A DNA stretch of 64,000 bases from Rapana venosa. Its lineage: Eukaryota > Mollusca > Gastropoda > Neogastropoda > Muricidae. The stretch spans positions 72,071,959 through 72,135,958 of the forward strand of contig CM054141.1 in the NCBI GenBank assembly GCA_028751875.1, written 5' to 3'. Shown piece after piece: positions 18,433 through 29,000 of the stretch. Under the pieces are notes generated by a model that saw nothing but the letters and a program-made list of their open reading frames with translations, was not told where the DNA came from and did not search any database. Position 1 is the first letter of the stretch; every line of letters begins with the position of its first letter. The position numbers were made by a program, and so were the translations under genes.

Positions 18433-19535
18433 GAAATTCGCAGCTTATTGGCAGATTGATCCGAAGGTTCTAGCTTAAAACAAAAAACACCCAAAAACTA
18501 TGGGGAGAGGGGGTGGGCATCCTTTTCAAGCCAGTGTTAGGCCTGTATTGATGATATGGGACTTGTACAAGTATTCATAGCACTTGAAGAGAACTTGCCC
18601 TAATGTCATGCAGAGAACTTGCGTCCAGCAACCAACCACTGTGTCAGGATTTTAATTCATTGTGTTATCTATGATTGAAAGACATTCTGTTCTAGAACTT
18701 GACTTGAATTCGTGTCAATAATCAATATCCAACATGCAGTTTTATACAAGGAGGCTTTGCTTACATGAGTTTGAGATTAGTTTATCAAAGTAAACATGTA
18801 CACAGGTTGATAAAATATACTTTGATACCCCGCGGATGGGTCCTAATTTTGGAAATAAAGGCCCTTAAAAAGCCCTAAAAAGGCTCTAAATTTTTTTCTC
18901 CACCAAGTTTGTATGAACCCTGTTTTAAAGATACCTGAAAGTGGACAGTAGCAAATGACTACCAGAGGAGAAATTAATTTTTCCCTCTTTTTACAGATTT
19001 GTCTTTTGTTCCTCTTTTTATTCATTCTTAGTTAGAACCCTTAAGTACATTCTTGATACGGTTTTTGAATCTGTGGCTACTTTTAATTTCACCATTAAGG
19101 TAACCACATTCTCTCATTGGATATGATATCTAAATGCAGCCTACTCTTCGAAAGGTGAAATAACAATTATACATGTATTAATACATGTACAAGACAATTT
19201 ACATTTAGTGCAGGACTTTGCTGTAAGGTTTTATCTGAAGTTCTTAAATTGTTGTTCATATCTTTTTAGTTTACCGTTGTAATACTGTCATTCATCTCTT
19301 TTTAAGATTACTGTTGTCACACACACACATATATTTGTGACACTTTTTGTATGTCCTCTTGACCCATTATTGCATGTGTCAACTTATTTAGTGGTTTGGT
19401 TTTTTGTTGTTTTTATTTTTTTTAAATGTTATTTGTTGTTTTGTTGATTATGGACTTGTGTTGACTGCTGACGATAGAATGTTTTCATGGCTGGATGAGC
19501 TAGAATTGTGATATGTGTTGTTGTTGTTGTTCCAG

Positions 19536-19599
19536 TTTTCTGGGCAAGCTGAACCCATTCACCAGCAAACAGCCAGAGCAGAGTGACAAGACGTCGTGA
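19536..19599 (+). CDS. MRPL28: MRPL28 terminal exon 8 (extension or 3'UTR)
   Basis: The acceptor is preceded by a (TTG)n pyrimidine-poor stretch ending GTTCCAG. In the frame set by exon 7 it reads S-FLGKLNPFTSKQPEQSDK-TS then TGA at 19597-19599. A poly(A) signal follows at 20053. It is probably the native C-terminus in an intact allele, and 3'UTR in the sequence as given. Confidence 0.5.
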
Positions 19600-19825
19600 C
19601 CTGAATTTCTCAGACAGTGACTGTGTGCAGTGTGCGTGATGTGACATGACTGTTGTGGTGTAACTGGTATAGGAAATGTTGGGTTTAGAGTGAGGTGTGA
19701 TCCTGTTGTGGCAAGAAACTGTAACTGTTGTTTGACTGATCTTTAGGTGCAACAGGACATTTCTGTAGTCTTGCTGAACTTCTCTCCATTTACCGTCACT
19801 GTACACAGACATAGAATCCAAACAT

Positions 19826-19830
<5 letters not shown>

Positions 19831-19879
<49 letters not shown>
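19831..19879 (+). repeat. (CA)n microsatellite in the MRPL28 3'UTR
   Basis: About 24 uninterrupted CA units between the last stop candidate and the poly(A) signal, hence probably transcribed. Confidence 0.95.
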
Positions 19880-19882
<3 letters not shown>

Positions 19883-20052
19883 TACAAAGATCAAGGTTAA
19901 ATATTAACCAAATACAGGAGAAGAAAAAAAAGCTCGCGTTTTCTCTTCTGTTATGAAGGGACATTGTTAAAATGGATGAATGTTACTGGTTAAGAATGAA
20001 GATTGCGATATTTGAGTTTTTGCCTTTTGAATTTCTACATGTATGATTTGAC

Positions 20053-20058
20053 AATAAA
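20053..20058 (+). terminator. MRPL28 poly(A) signal
   Basis: AATAAA, followed 12-45 bp later by a strong T/GT-rich stretch (TGTGGTGTCTTTTCTTTTTG), the expected downstream element. It sits 454 bp after the last stop candidate and supports transcription through exons 7 and 8. Confidence 0.65.
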
Positions 20059-20159
20059 AGAAGAAAGAAATGTGGTGTCTTTTCTTTTTGTTTGGGTTTG
20101 TTTGTTTCTTGCTTGTAATCTTTTTGAACAAAAACGCTTTCATGTTGTTAATCTTTTAA

Positions 20160-20485
20160 TGCAGCAGGTCCCCTGTGAAGATGCCTGAGGCCTGTTAGTA
20201 TAGATAACATCTCCATTTTCTGGAAATTCTGTGCTAAGAATTCCCTCTTTTCTGTCCCTCTCTTTGTTTTTGCCATGTTCCTTTTCTTCTTTTCACATCC
20301 TTCCTTTCTATTTTCTGCCTTCTTGGTCCATTCTCTTTCTGCCCTTTTTTCCCCAGAAAGACTTGAAAGATGACAATTCTCTCCCATACTGAAGTTGGAT
20401 GTGCTGGGACTGGCTTGTCAGGTGCGTAATGACAGTGCAGTGTTTTCACTTGTATGACAGACAGCAATCATCTGGCAGAATGTGA
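20160..20485 (+). repeat. Dispersed repeat R4, long copy
   Basis: Matches 54740-55070 over its length: CCTGTTAGTATAGATAACATC, GGAAATTCTGTGCTAAGAATTCCC, TTTTCTGCCTTCTTGGTCCATTCTC, CCAGAAAGACTTGAAA, GAAGTTGGATGTGCTGGGAC, CTTGTATGACAGACAGCAAT. Partial copies lie at 47845-47950 and 48695-48830. Probably a SINE or LINE-derived family. Confidence 0.75.
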
Positions 20486-20607
20486 TGTGCACTTGTTCAA
20501 TAACATTATACCACTGACGACGTCTCCAGATTTCCTATCCATATAAAAGGACTTGTTTTAGGCTTTGTGTGTGTGGTGGTGGTGTTGTTTGGTGGCGTCC
20601 ATGAAGG

Positions 20608-20900
20608 TTCGATTCCCATTCAGGAGGATTTTTCCTCTGGATGTAACATTAGTGCCAACTCCACTCTTCCCAAAAGTCCTTTGGATGACACTATAAACCG
20701 AGGTCCTGTGTGCAAACGCATGCAGAACATCTTATGCACACGTTAAAACCCATTCCGCTTTTCGGAAGAGTAGGCCGTTGTGTGCCGGTGGGAAGGGATG
20801 ACAACATTTACAAAACTGCATTCACCTGGAGACTGGATGAAAAAAAAGCACATGAGTGCTTATTCCATTAGCCTCGAAATAAAAGAATAAACTAAAACTA
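20608..20900 (+). mobile_element. SINE-B, lacking most of the head
   Basis: Begins in box B (AAGGTTCGATTCCCATTCAGG), then GGATGTAACATTAGTGCCAACTCC, GTCCTTTGGATGACACTATAAACCGAGG, GTGTGCCGGTGGGAAGGGATGAC and the tail GCACATGAGTGCTTATTCCATTA with AATAAAAGAATAA. Confidence 0.88.
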
Positions 20901-20973
20901 AGGTAAGTAACTCATGCCACGCTGACGTGTTAAAAGGAAATTACTTCCCTTGAGTTGTCTTGCATGTAAATAG

Positions 20974-21255
20974 GAAGGTAAAGGAGTCCCATAACCTATA
21001 AGTTCGTAGGGGAGCGAGGCGTCAGAGACCTCACTTCTCTAGGGCCAGCATACTGAGGGCGGCGCCCATCTCCTCTCCCTCGCTGCTTTACCTTCCCTGA
21101 CCCTAAAGAGGGCAGGTACCCATTTACAACTGGGGGAACTGTACTGAAGCCAAGGCGCGCAAACGGTCACCCATCCAACTGGTAACCACGCTCGGCGCTG
21201 CTTAACTTGGCTGGGGGGAAAGCGAGTGCTCCGACCACTGAGCTATCCCGTCCCC
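20974..21255 (-). mobile_element. Composite SINE with tRNA-like and 5S-rRNA-like parts
   Basis: The minus strand starts GGGGACGGGATAGCTCAGTGG (tRNA-like box A). It then has a segment at 21208-21164 reading AGTTAAGCAGCGCCGAGCG + TGGTTACCAGTTGGATGGG + TGACCG, which matches the internal control region of animal 5S rRNA (box A AAGTTAAGCA, box C GGATGGGTGACCG). A unique body follows. The 9-bp direct repeat TGTAAATAG flanks the element (20965-20973 and 21256-21264). Confidence 0.75.
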
Positions 21256-21264
21256 TGTAAATAG

Positions 21265-22262
21265 AGTTGCAGAAAAATCATCCTGCATTATTGTATTTAT
21301 CAGTAACAGTTGTATTTTGAATATCATTGTCATTATTATGAGTGGTGGTTTTCGGTTTTTTTTTACTACTGCTATTTTTATAAATGTATATGCAAAAGAG
21401 TGTTATCACTATGTCTGTTACACCATTTAAAAAAAAAAATTTTTTTTGGGGGGGGGCTTTTTTTTTCTCTCTATAATGTTTTTCAGAAGCCCTCTGAAAG
21501 TTTGATTTTACCAATTTCCTCAGAGCGTGGTTTGATGTTTAGATTTGGCTCAATCAGTCTAGATCTAAAAATTAGTTCAGCGACTACGTACTACATTGAG
21601 GCTGGTAGTAATTTCTTTGTTGATTTATGGCAATGTTTAGTACTAGCTGAGGAAAATACTGTGCATGGGCCAGCCATGTCTGACTCGACAAACTTTAAGG
21701 CAAATGACACACCCATCGTATAATTGATAGAGTAGCATTGTCTCCCTTGGTGCTGCAGACGACACTTGGGGCCTATCCTATTCAATGTGTAAAAATGGAT
21801 TCAGTGGTCAACTGTTTGAGGCAGACGGTGGAGTAAGTTTATTTATCACAAAGAAAATTTATAATCATTGTGAACTAGATCTATACCCATAGAACAGACT
21901 GCATGAAACAAAAAGTAATCCTTGAAAACAGAAGCTGAAAGTAATACAGTTTTTGTTGTGGTTTTTTTCAAGTAATACAGTTGGATAAGGCTGGGAGTGT
22001 CAGAGCTCAGTGATTGCAGAAGATGTGACACTGATAATCAGTTAATAACAATTTTACTGTAGAATTTTTTTTTTTTAAAGCAGGGAACACAGCTTTCCAT
22101 CATAAATAGTTTGATTCTTTCGGAAAGAAATTCGTTGACCCTTGCCGTACCGGCTAACAAGTATTATTCATTAGACCTACTGGACAAGTATGCCTACGCC
22201 TGCCGACACGCAGTCGGCTTACAGTGGTGGCAATGAGGAGCACAGCTGGATGCAACCCCCCC

Positions 22263-22293
<31 letters not shown>

Positions 22294-22995
22294 AAAAATC
22301 CACAACCAGCCAAACAAACAACAACAAAACGGAAATCTGAACATGAAAAAAGAGAGGGGATTAGGTGGAGGCTAAAAACAAAACAAAACAGGTTGTCAAG
22401 GAGCAACTTTAGAGGCTGCTCAGGGACAGTGAAGAGAGGGTAAGACCACACAAAGCTGCACTAGCCTTGTCTACCAATTTTGGTTTAGGCATGACTTTCG
22501 ATGAAAGCTCCTGCACAAAACTGTTCAGTCTGGTTCAGAGGTGCAATTTTTATCCGAACAATTTTATTACATAACAACACTGTACAACAAAACTTGTATC
22601 TGATTTTTGTGAGAAAGACATCAAAGTAGTTCAACATTTCACTACAATGATATCAACATTCTGGTGATCACTTATGTACTATCCCAGTCGTGGGTTTTAG
22701 GCTGTTTGCTGGAGTTCTACGTCATGACTATGCTTGATCAGCTCGCATATCACGTCAGTGTTGTACCAACAAGGATGAGAGCCAAAGTGTTGAAAAGGCC
22801 GAATCCATGGGTAACAGAGTCATCTGTTGCCGTGCATTCCAGACCGTATGACCAAAGAACTTATTCTTGACTGGTTCAAATCTGCTACAGGAGGTGTAGG
22901 CGAAAGTGAAGTATCTACGTTTGTCAGCATTCAGTGAAGGTAGGCCTTGTTTGTTTCGTCTTTGCCTGTTGGATCTGCCTGCTGCTGACCTTTTT
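21265..22995. other. No gene seen; poly-C/poly-A tracts
   Basis: Low-complexity A/T/G run at 21430-21470 and a run of about 27 C followed by 14 A at 22256-22298. A few open frames of 60-137 codons have no recognisable similarity and no splice context. I would not call a gene here. Confidence 0.5.
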
Positions 22996-23009
22996 AAAAA
23001 TTTATTTTA

Positions 23010-23290
23010 ATTTTATTCTTTTATATCGAGGATAATGGAATAAGCACTTATGTGCTTTTTTACATCCAGTCCCCGTGTGTATGCGGTTTTGTAAATTGTC
23101 ATCTGTTCCCCACCGGCACATAATGGCCTACTCTTACAAAAAGCGGAACAGGATTTTAACATGTGCGTAAGATGTTCTGCGTGCGTTCGCACACGGGCCT
23201 CGGTTTATAGTCTCATCAGAAGGACTTTTGGGGAGAGCGGAGTCTGCACTGATGTTAACTCCAGGGGAAAATATCCCCTTGACCTCAGTC
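23010..23290 (-). mobile_element. SINE-B, reverse orientation, head truncated
   Basis: TTATATCGAGGATAATGGAATAAGCAC..GTGCTTTTTTACATCCAGTCC through GCGTTCGCACACGGGCCTCGGTTTATAGTCTCATC to GATGTTAACTCCAGGGGAAAATATCCCCTTGA. It ends before box B. Confidence 0.9.
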
Positions 23291-23444
23291 TATCTGTCCG
23301 TCCGTCCGTCTTTCGTTCTTTCTTGCAGTGTGTCTATCTGTCTGTCTGTCATGCGTGTCTGTCATCGATGATTTTGTTTTTTTTGTGGTCATTCAAGTTC
23401 TGAGTTCTACCTTTGCTCTGGCATTATGCCAATAGCCACTTCAG

Positions 23445-24035
23445 TTATCAAGTTCAAATTCAAATTCAAAAGCTTTATTATCTCAAAGACAGAGAAATTC
23501 CGGCGGGTTACTCGCCATACATAAAAAACAAACATTTAAACATAATATTTAAAACACACACACACTGTCCAACATCAGCACGCACCCATCATGAGATAAA
23601 ATGCACCACAAATCAGCAATATCTCAGCCAGCCACAAACCCACCCCAACAAAAATCACTTTACTCATGTGCGCACAAGTAAACCCGTACGTCCGCACATT
23701 CACAGTCACTCGCGCACGCGCACGCACGCTCGCACATTGTAAACATTCATACCCATGCTCACGCATTTTAATAATATTAGTCAAATTGTTATAACATGTT
23801 GTATAAGACAAATATTAATTAAATTAATACTATGTTCTTTTAAGATATTGAACAGTCTAAAATAATAACACGCGCACGTATTTAAAGAAAAAGAAAATAA
23901 TAATAATAATAATAAAATTAATTTTTAAAAAATCTTTTGTATAACATGTATGATAAGACAAATATCAGTGAAGTTAATACTCTATTCTATTAGAAACTGA
24001 ACACAGTTTACACTAATAAAAGGTAGCTTTAGTCT
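23445..24035 (-). mobile_element. LINE 3'-UTR fragment, reverse orientation
   Basis: The minus-strand end carries a TTGAATTTGAATTTGAAC-type tail next to GAGATAATAAAGCTTTTG, typical of the LINE 3' ends here. Inside are CA- and CG-rich stretches and a diverged direct duplication (AACATGTTGTATAAGACAAATATTAA at about 23793 and AACATGTATGATAAGACAAATATCAG at about 23943). No coding part is left. Confidence 0.55.
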
Positions 24036-24105
24036 CTCTCTCTCTCCCCCCCCCCCCCCCCCCCCCTCTCTCCTCTCTCTCTCTCTCTCTCCCCTCTCTC
24101 TGTCG
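24036..24105 (+). repeat. (CT)n with poly-C core
   Basis: CTCTCTCTCTC, about 19 C, then further CT repeats. Confidence 0.95.
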
Positions 24106-24111
24106 TGGGCT

Positions 24112-25108
24112 TTAGTTCAATTCAGATTTATTGTCATACATCTATTAATTAGCAGAATTGAGGTTGGAATAAAACTATTTTTAAATCGCAGGGTTCTAGA
24201 CTTGGGTACTCTGTAGCGCTTTTGAGAAGGCAGGAGTTCCAAATATTTTGCAAGCACATGTGTGTCATCACTCACAATCTGTCTAGCTCTGTCTCTCACA
24301 CGGCATTCATACAAGTCATTCAGTTTCATTTGCTCACAGCCCACAATTTTGCCACATCTGGTTACAATCTTGTTTACTATGTTTTTGTTTTTAACAGTCA
24401 GGCCCCCATACCAACAAACCAAGGAAAATGAAAGGACAGACTCAATAAAGCATCGGTAGAAATTTTGTAAAACTTTTACATTTACTTTAAGACTCCGGAG
24501 TTTTTGAAGGAAAAAGATGCGTGAGTGACATTTTCTATTTACAAGATCTGTATTAGCATCAAAGTTTAGTTTATCATCAATAATAGTACCTAGATATTTG
24601 TATTGATGTACACGCTCTACCTTTACACCATCAATGTAAAGATTTGGCATGGGCTGGGGGTCCCTGCGAAAATCAATCAACATTTCCTTAGTCTTTTTAA
24701 CATTAAGGTCAAGACAGTTCTGTTTGCACCAGGAGGAGAACTCCTCAACTTGTTTAAAATACATGACATTGGAATTAGACAGATCTTCCAGAGCAGAGTC
24801 ATCAGAATATTTGATTAACGGTATAAGATCAGAGCCAGTGCAGTCATTTGTGTAAAGGGTGAAAAGGATGGGGGACAGAACAGTACCTTGGGGAGAACCA
24901 GTGGAAGTTGATCTTTGAGTGGATATGGCTTTTTGAAATCGAACAAACTGTGTCCAATGTGTCAAAAAGCTCATTATCCAGAGAATTAACCGAGGACAGA
25001 CATCTATTGAGAGCAGTTTGAGAGCTAATAGATGGGGCTGAATGGTATTAAAGGCAGAAGAGAAGTCAATGAAAAGTATATCGCAGTCGGGCACTGACGG
25101 GCATCTTA
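24112..25108 (-). mobile_element. LINE with readable reverse transcriptase (5'-truncated)
   Basis: About 330 uninterrupted codons (25105 to 24117). RT motifs in order: CDILFIDFSSAFNTIQ (motif A, catalytic Asp), GSPQGTVLSPILFTLYTND (motif B), YSDDSAL (motif C, a YxDD box with Ser), NVKKTKEMLIDFRR, then YKYLGTIID and the C-terminal CR1/L2/Rex-type tail with FIESVLSFSLVCWYGG. It ends TAA near a TTGAATT-type tail. The N-terminal RT and the endonuclease are missing. Absence of stops implies a young insertion. Confidence 0.88.
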
Positions 25109-25175
25109 ATAATAATAATAATAATAATAATAATGTATGGAATTTATATAGCGCTGAATCTTGTAAAGCATCTTA
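25109..25175 (-). mobile_element. (TAA)n + shared 3' tail fragment
   Basis: (AAT)n at 25110-25133, then GTATGGAATTTATATAGCGC and TGAATCTTGTAAAGCA. The tail is in the same orientation as, and contiguous with, the truncated 5' edge of the LINE at 24112-25108, so one inserted into or beside the other. Confidence 0.7.
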
Positions 25176-25320
25176 TGCACAGCTGGCTGGTTGTTCGCTA
25201 GTTAGGCCTTAGGGTTACTCAATTTCTGTTCTTGTTGTTGGTGTTGTTTTTATTGACTCTGTTGAAACATTTTATTTCTCAGTTATTTGTTAGTCTGAAT
25301 CTGCACAGTAAATGGCAGCC

Positions 25321-25335
25321 ATTGAGACGAGAGAA

Positions 25336-25415
<80 letters not shown>
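25321..25415 (+). repeat. (GA)n microsatellite
   Basis: About 40 GA units with one phase break near 25349. Confidence 0.95.
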
Positions 25416-25417
<2 letters not shown>

Positions 25418-25726
25418 GAAGTATATTGACGAAAACCGGAACACATAAATTATCTGACAGCCCCCCACCCCCACCCCTCAAAAACAAAATGTGTAGCGAT
25501 ATATTTTTTTTATAGTTTATATTATCAATATAATAAAATTGTGGTGACGGTAGAGAAGGGGGGAGGAAGCATATTAGTCACTGTGTGTATATGCAAAACT
25601 CATGCCATTTCCATGTCAGTTCAACATGGGCCATTTTTTAAAACTAGGTTTCCCTACATAATAATTATGACAATCCTGTCAATCCACTTATCATGTGGTC
25701 AAGTGAAGAACCATTCTGTCCACAAG

Positions 25727-25871
<145 letters not shown>

Positions 25872-25942
25872 ATGAAACTGATGATAGCCTCATAACTAAA
25901 TGTTTAGGAATCCACAATAACATCAGCTTTCAAGTATCAATG

Positions 25943-26233
25943 GGAGGCACCGTGGTCGAGTAGTTTAGGCGGTCAACTCGTGATCCCGAGGTCGTCGGTT
26001 CGATCCCCGCTCGGCTCGGTGTTGTGTCTTTGGGAAAGACACTTTACTCCTATTTTCCTCACTCCACCCAGGTGTACAAGTGGGTACCAGCTCTGCTGGG
26101 GAAGTATCTGGCGACAGACTAGCGTCCTGTCACAGGGGTGGTGAAAAACCATCAGTTCGCTTAACGCTACAGAAACCGGGATAAGCTCCGGCTCTATGGG
26201 CCTTCTGGCTCGAAAGAACATACTTTTTTTACT
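25943..26233 (+). mobile_element. SINE-D, full length with target duplication
   Basis: Head GGAGGCACCGTGGTCGAGTAG with box B GTCGGTTCGATCCCCGC. The body (CTTTACTCCTATTTTCCTCACTC, GTACAAGTGGGTACCAGC, GACAGACTAGCGTCCTGTCAC) ends CTGGCTCGAAAGAACATAC + T-run. It is flanked by the perfect 12-bp repeat CAAGTATCAATG at 25931-25942 and 26234-26245. Confidence 0.93.
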
Positions 26234-26364
26234 CAAGTATCAATGCACACATACATGTACAAAGTCAGCCATGGAATCTCATGCTTTAAACTACATTTTA
26301 AGAAAAAAGAAATATCTTGTTTATCAGTCCAAAAAGACAATGTAGCTTATTACATGAAATTTTT

Positions 26365-26740
26365 TAAAAAATTCTTTTATATCGAGGATAATGGAATAAG
26401 CACTTACGTGCTTTTTTACATCCAGTCCATGTGCTTTTTTTTTTTACATCCAGTGCCCGTGTGTATGCGGTTTTGTAAATTCTGTCATCTGTTCCCACCG
26501 GCACACAATGGCCTACTGTTACGAAAAACGGAACAAGATTTAACGTGTGCGCAAGATGTTCTGCGTGCGTTCGCACACGGGGCCTCGGTTTATAGTCTCA
26601 TCCGAAGAACTTTTGGGGAGAGTGGAATCTGCACTGATGTTAACTCCAGGGGAAAATATCCCCTTGAACGGGAATCGAACCCGGGTGGTTAGATTTTGAG
26701 GGCACTGTTCTAACCACAAGGCTATCCCGTACCCATCATT
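26365..26740 (-). mobile_element. SINE-B, near full length, reverse orientation
   Basis: TTTATATCGAGGATAATGGAATAAGCAC at the tail side, with a partly duplicated GTGCTTTTTTACATCCAGT segment (26409-26455). The full body runs to box B ACGGGAATCGAACCCGG and box A reversed (CTAACCACAAGGCTATCCCG). A G-run lies beyond, at 26808-26826. Confidence 0.9.
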
Positions 26741-26989
26741 GATGTCAGGAGACAGACAGAGAGTAAGGAAGGGGGGAGGCAGAGGCTTGCTCTTAAAGGT
26801 CCAAGTTGGGGGGGGGGGGGGGGGGGAGATTTCATGGCTATACACTGAGACCTTTAAAAGAGAAAGTCTGTCTTTACTGAACAAATGAACATACTGACGT
26901 TAGGCCTATGTGTTCTCGAAAAAGCTGAATGGTCGCGTATGGCAATATCTCGGAGTTCTAGCTGAGGAACGAAAAAACAACAACCCTAC

Positions 26990-28045
26990 AACAACTATGA
27001 CTTTGACTTCAGAAGATCAGGGCATACTCCTAAGAATATTATTATCCATAATCAAGAAGTTGAAAACGTTTTGAACTATAAGTATCTGGGAACTGTTTTT
27101 GACCACAAGTTAAACTGGGACGTTAACACTGACGCTGTTGTCAAAAAGGGACAACAACGTCTGTATTTTCTGAGAAAACTGAACTCATTTTTTGTAGACA
27201 AAAGGATTCTTTCCTTGTTTTACAAGTCTTACATAGAGAGTGTTCTAAGTTTTGCTTTCATTTGTTGGTACAATAACCTTAGTGTTAAAAACAAGAACGG
27301 CCTGCAGAGAATTGTACGAATCTGCTCAAAAATAATTGGAAAATAACACAGAGATCTCATGTCGTTTTGCAATCAGCAGCTTGTACACAAAGCCACAGCC
27401 ATTTTGGCTGATCCTTCCCATGCTTTGTTTCCAGAATTTCAGTTGTTGCCTTCGGAACGCCGTTTTCAGTGTCCCATCAGCAAAACTAACAGAAAAAGAA
27501 ATTCTGTTGTGCCAGTAAGCATTCGAATTCTGAATTCACAATGATGTTGACTACATAGTTTTTATATTTCTCTGAATTACTTGCCTGATTGTCATTGTTA
27601 TGAGTGTAGTCAATACATAATTATGTGTGGGTGGGTGTGTAAAATAAGTCTGTCTTCTAGTCAACGGTCTTAAAACATTGAATTTATATATTGGTGTATG
27701 GTGTGGGTGTGCGTGGGCGTGTTCGCACACACACGTACGTGCGTGTATACGTGCTGCGTATATGCATGCGTAAAAAATAAGTTTTTATGTCTTCTAGTCA
27801 GTGGGTTTAAAATTGTGTTCACAATTGATGTGTGTGCGTGCGTGCGTGTTTGTGTGTGTGTGCGCATGCGCGCGTGTGTATTGAAATGTGTGTGTGTGTT
27901 TGACATTTTATTTGAAGTCATTTGAAAACCAATATGAAATATAGCTTTCGTGTCTTTGATATTTTTGAAGTGTATCAATCTGCCTGTCAGTATTGTAATT
28001 GCCCTTCATGGGATGATTAAAGTGTTTTTGACTTTGACTTCGATA
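26990..28045 (+). mobile_element. LINE 3' portion: C-terminal ORF plus 3'UTR
   Basis: Coding remnant from about 26990 (NYDFDFRRSG, then NYKYLGTVFDHKLNWDVNTD, FYKSYIESVLSFAFICWY) with a stop/frameshift near 27345. It continues as FPEFQLLPSERRFQCP to about 27540. The residues resemble the C-terminus of the LINE at 24112-25108 but are clearly a different subfamily. The 3'UTR, 27546-28045, is nearly the same as 10835-11322 and ends GTGTTTTTGACTTTGACTT. Confidence 0.83.
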
Positions 28046-28967
28046 AATCTGCCATATGTTGCTTATTACACTTCAGACAACTTCAATCCTCGATGGAATC
28101 AGCTGGCAGTCTGTGTGTGCCTCTCACTCTTGGCCCCAGGGCTCTGACGGGGACTCCAAGTTTCACACAGTGTTCACACAGGTCAGGCCTTAGGGTGTTT
28201 GTAGAAACAGAGTCATCCCAGAAAAGCTGACTGTGACAGCTGCTAGCCTGCAGCCCCATGTGCACTAATCCTCTCTGATCGTGTCTTCCTCTTCATCTTG
28301 TGCCTCCTCAGGCTGTGGAAATCTGTCGCCTTCAGATCAGTCTTGTCTTAATCCTCTCTCTGTGGGAAAGTGGGACCTGTTCCGCCTCGCTGCCTTTTGA
28401 AAATTGTGTACAAAGCATGGAGAAAGGACAGGAGGGAGAGCTACACTAGGCTACTACTACACCTGTCTGCAGAGATGGAGCAGAGTGGCGGCTGTGTTTG
28501 GGCGCAGATTTTGCTGATGATAGTGTTTGTCTAGACCTGCTACTCCATCAATGTGTGGCAGATGGCTGCGCTAGTTTTAAAACCACTTTTACCTCTTGGT
28601 CGATTGTATGAGAGCCTGTGTTTTCCCCTCTATAATTTTGATCTTTTATATGGGTAGGGGGAGCGGAGGAGACAGAAGGGGTGCTGGTGAGGTGGCCGCT
28701 GTGGCTTTACTACCTTTTCTCCCTCTGCATGTGAAAGAACTACAGGAAAAGGCCAATTTGGGGCCTTCCTCTCAACAGTCTGTCAGACGAAGTGACATTT
28801 TTCTCTTTACTAAAAGGCAATATACCTATCCGACTTTTGACTAAAATGAGCAGGGTGTGCCTGGCATGTGCACGTGCACACACAGTGATGTGTGTGTGCG
28901 TGTGCGCGCGCGCGTGCGCGTGCGTGTGCACGCACTCGCATGCGCGCACGCGTAAAAAGAGGGAGGA

Positions 28968-29000
<33 letters not shown>

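Larger units (their letters stand above)
17681..18922. mobile_element. Non-autonomous DNA transposon, hAT-like termini
   Basis: The left end reads CAGGGTTTGTACAAATCT. The right end on the minus strand reads CAGGGTTCATACAAACTT, giving inverted termini of about 18 bp with 14 identities. A direct TTTTA flanks both sides (17676-17680 and 18923-18927). Both ends also carry a direct subterminal motif CTTAAAAAGCCCTAAAA. The CAGGG start suggests hAT; the short duplication leaves the superfamily open. No transposase is present. Confidence 0.6.

Noticed and set aside
28312..28345. Possible isolated exon after acceptor CCTCCTCAG
   Set aside because: No donor or partner exon in phase and no recognisable peptide.
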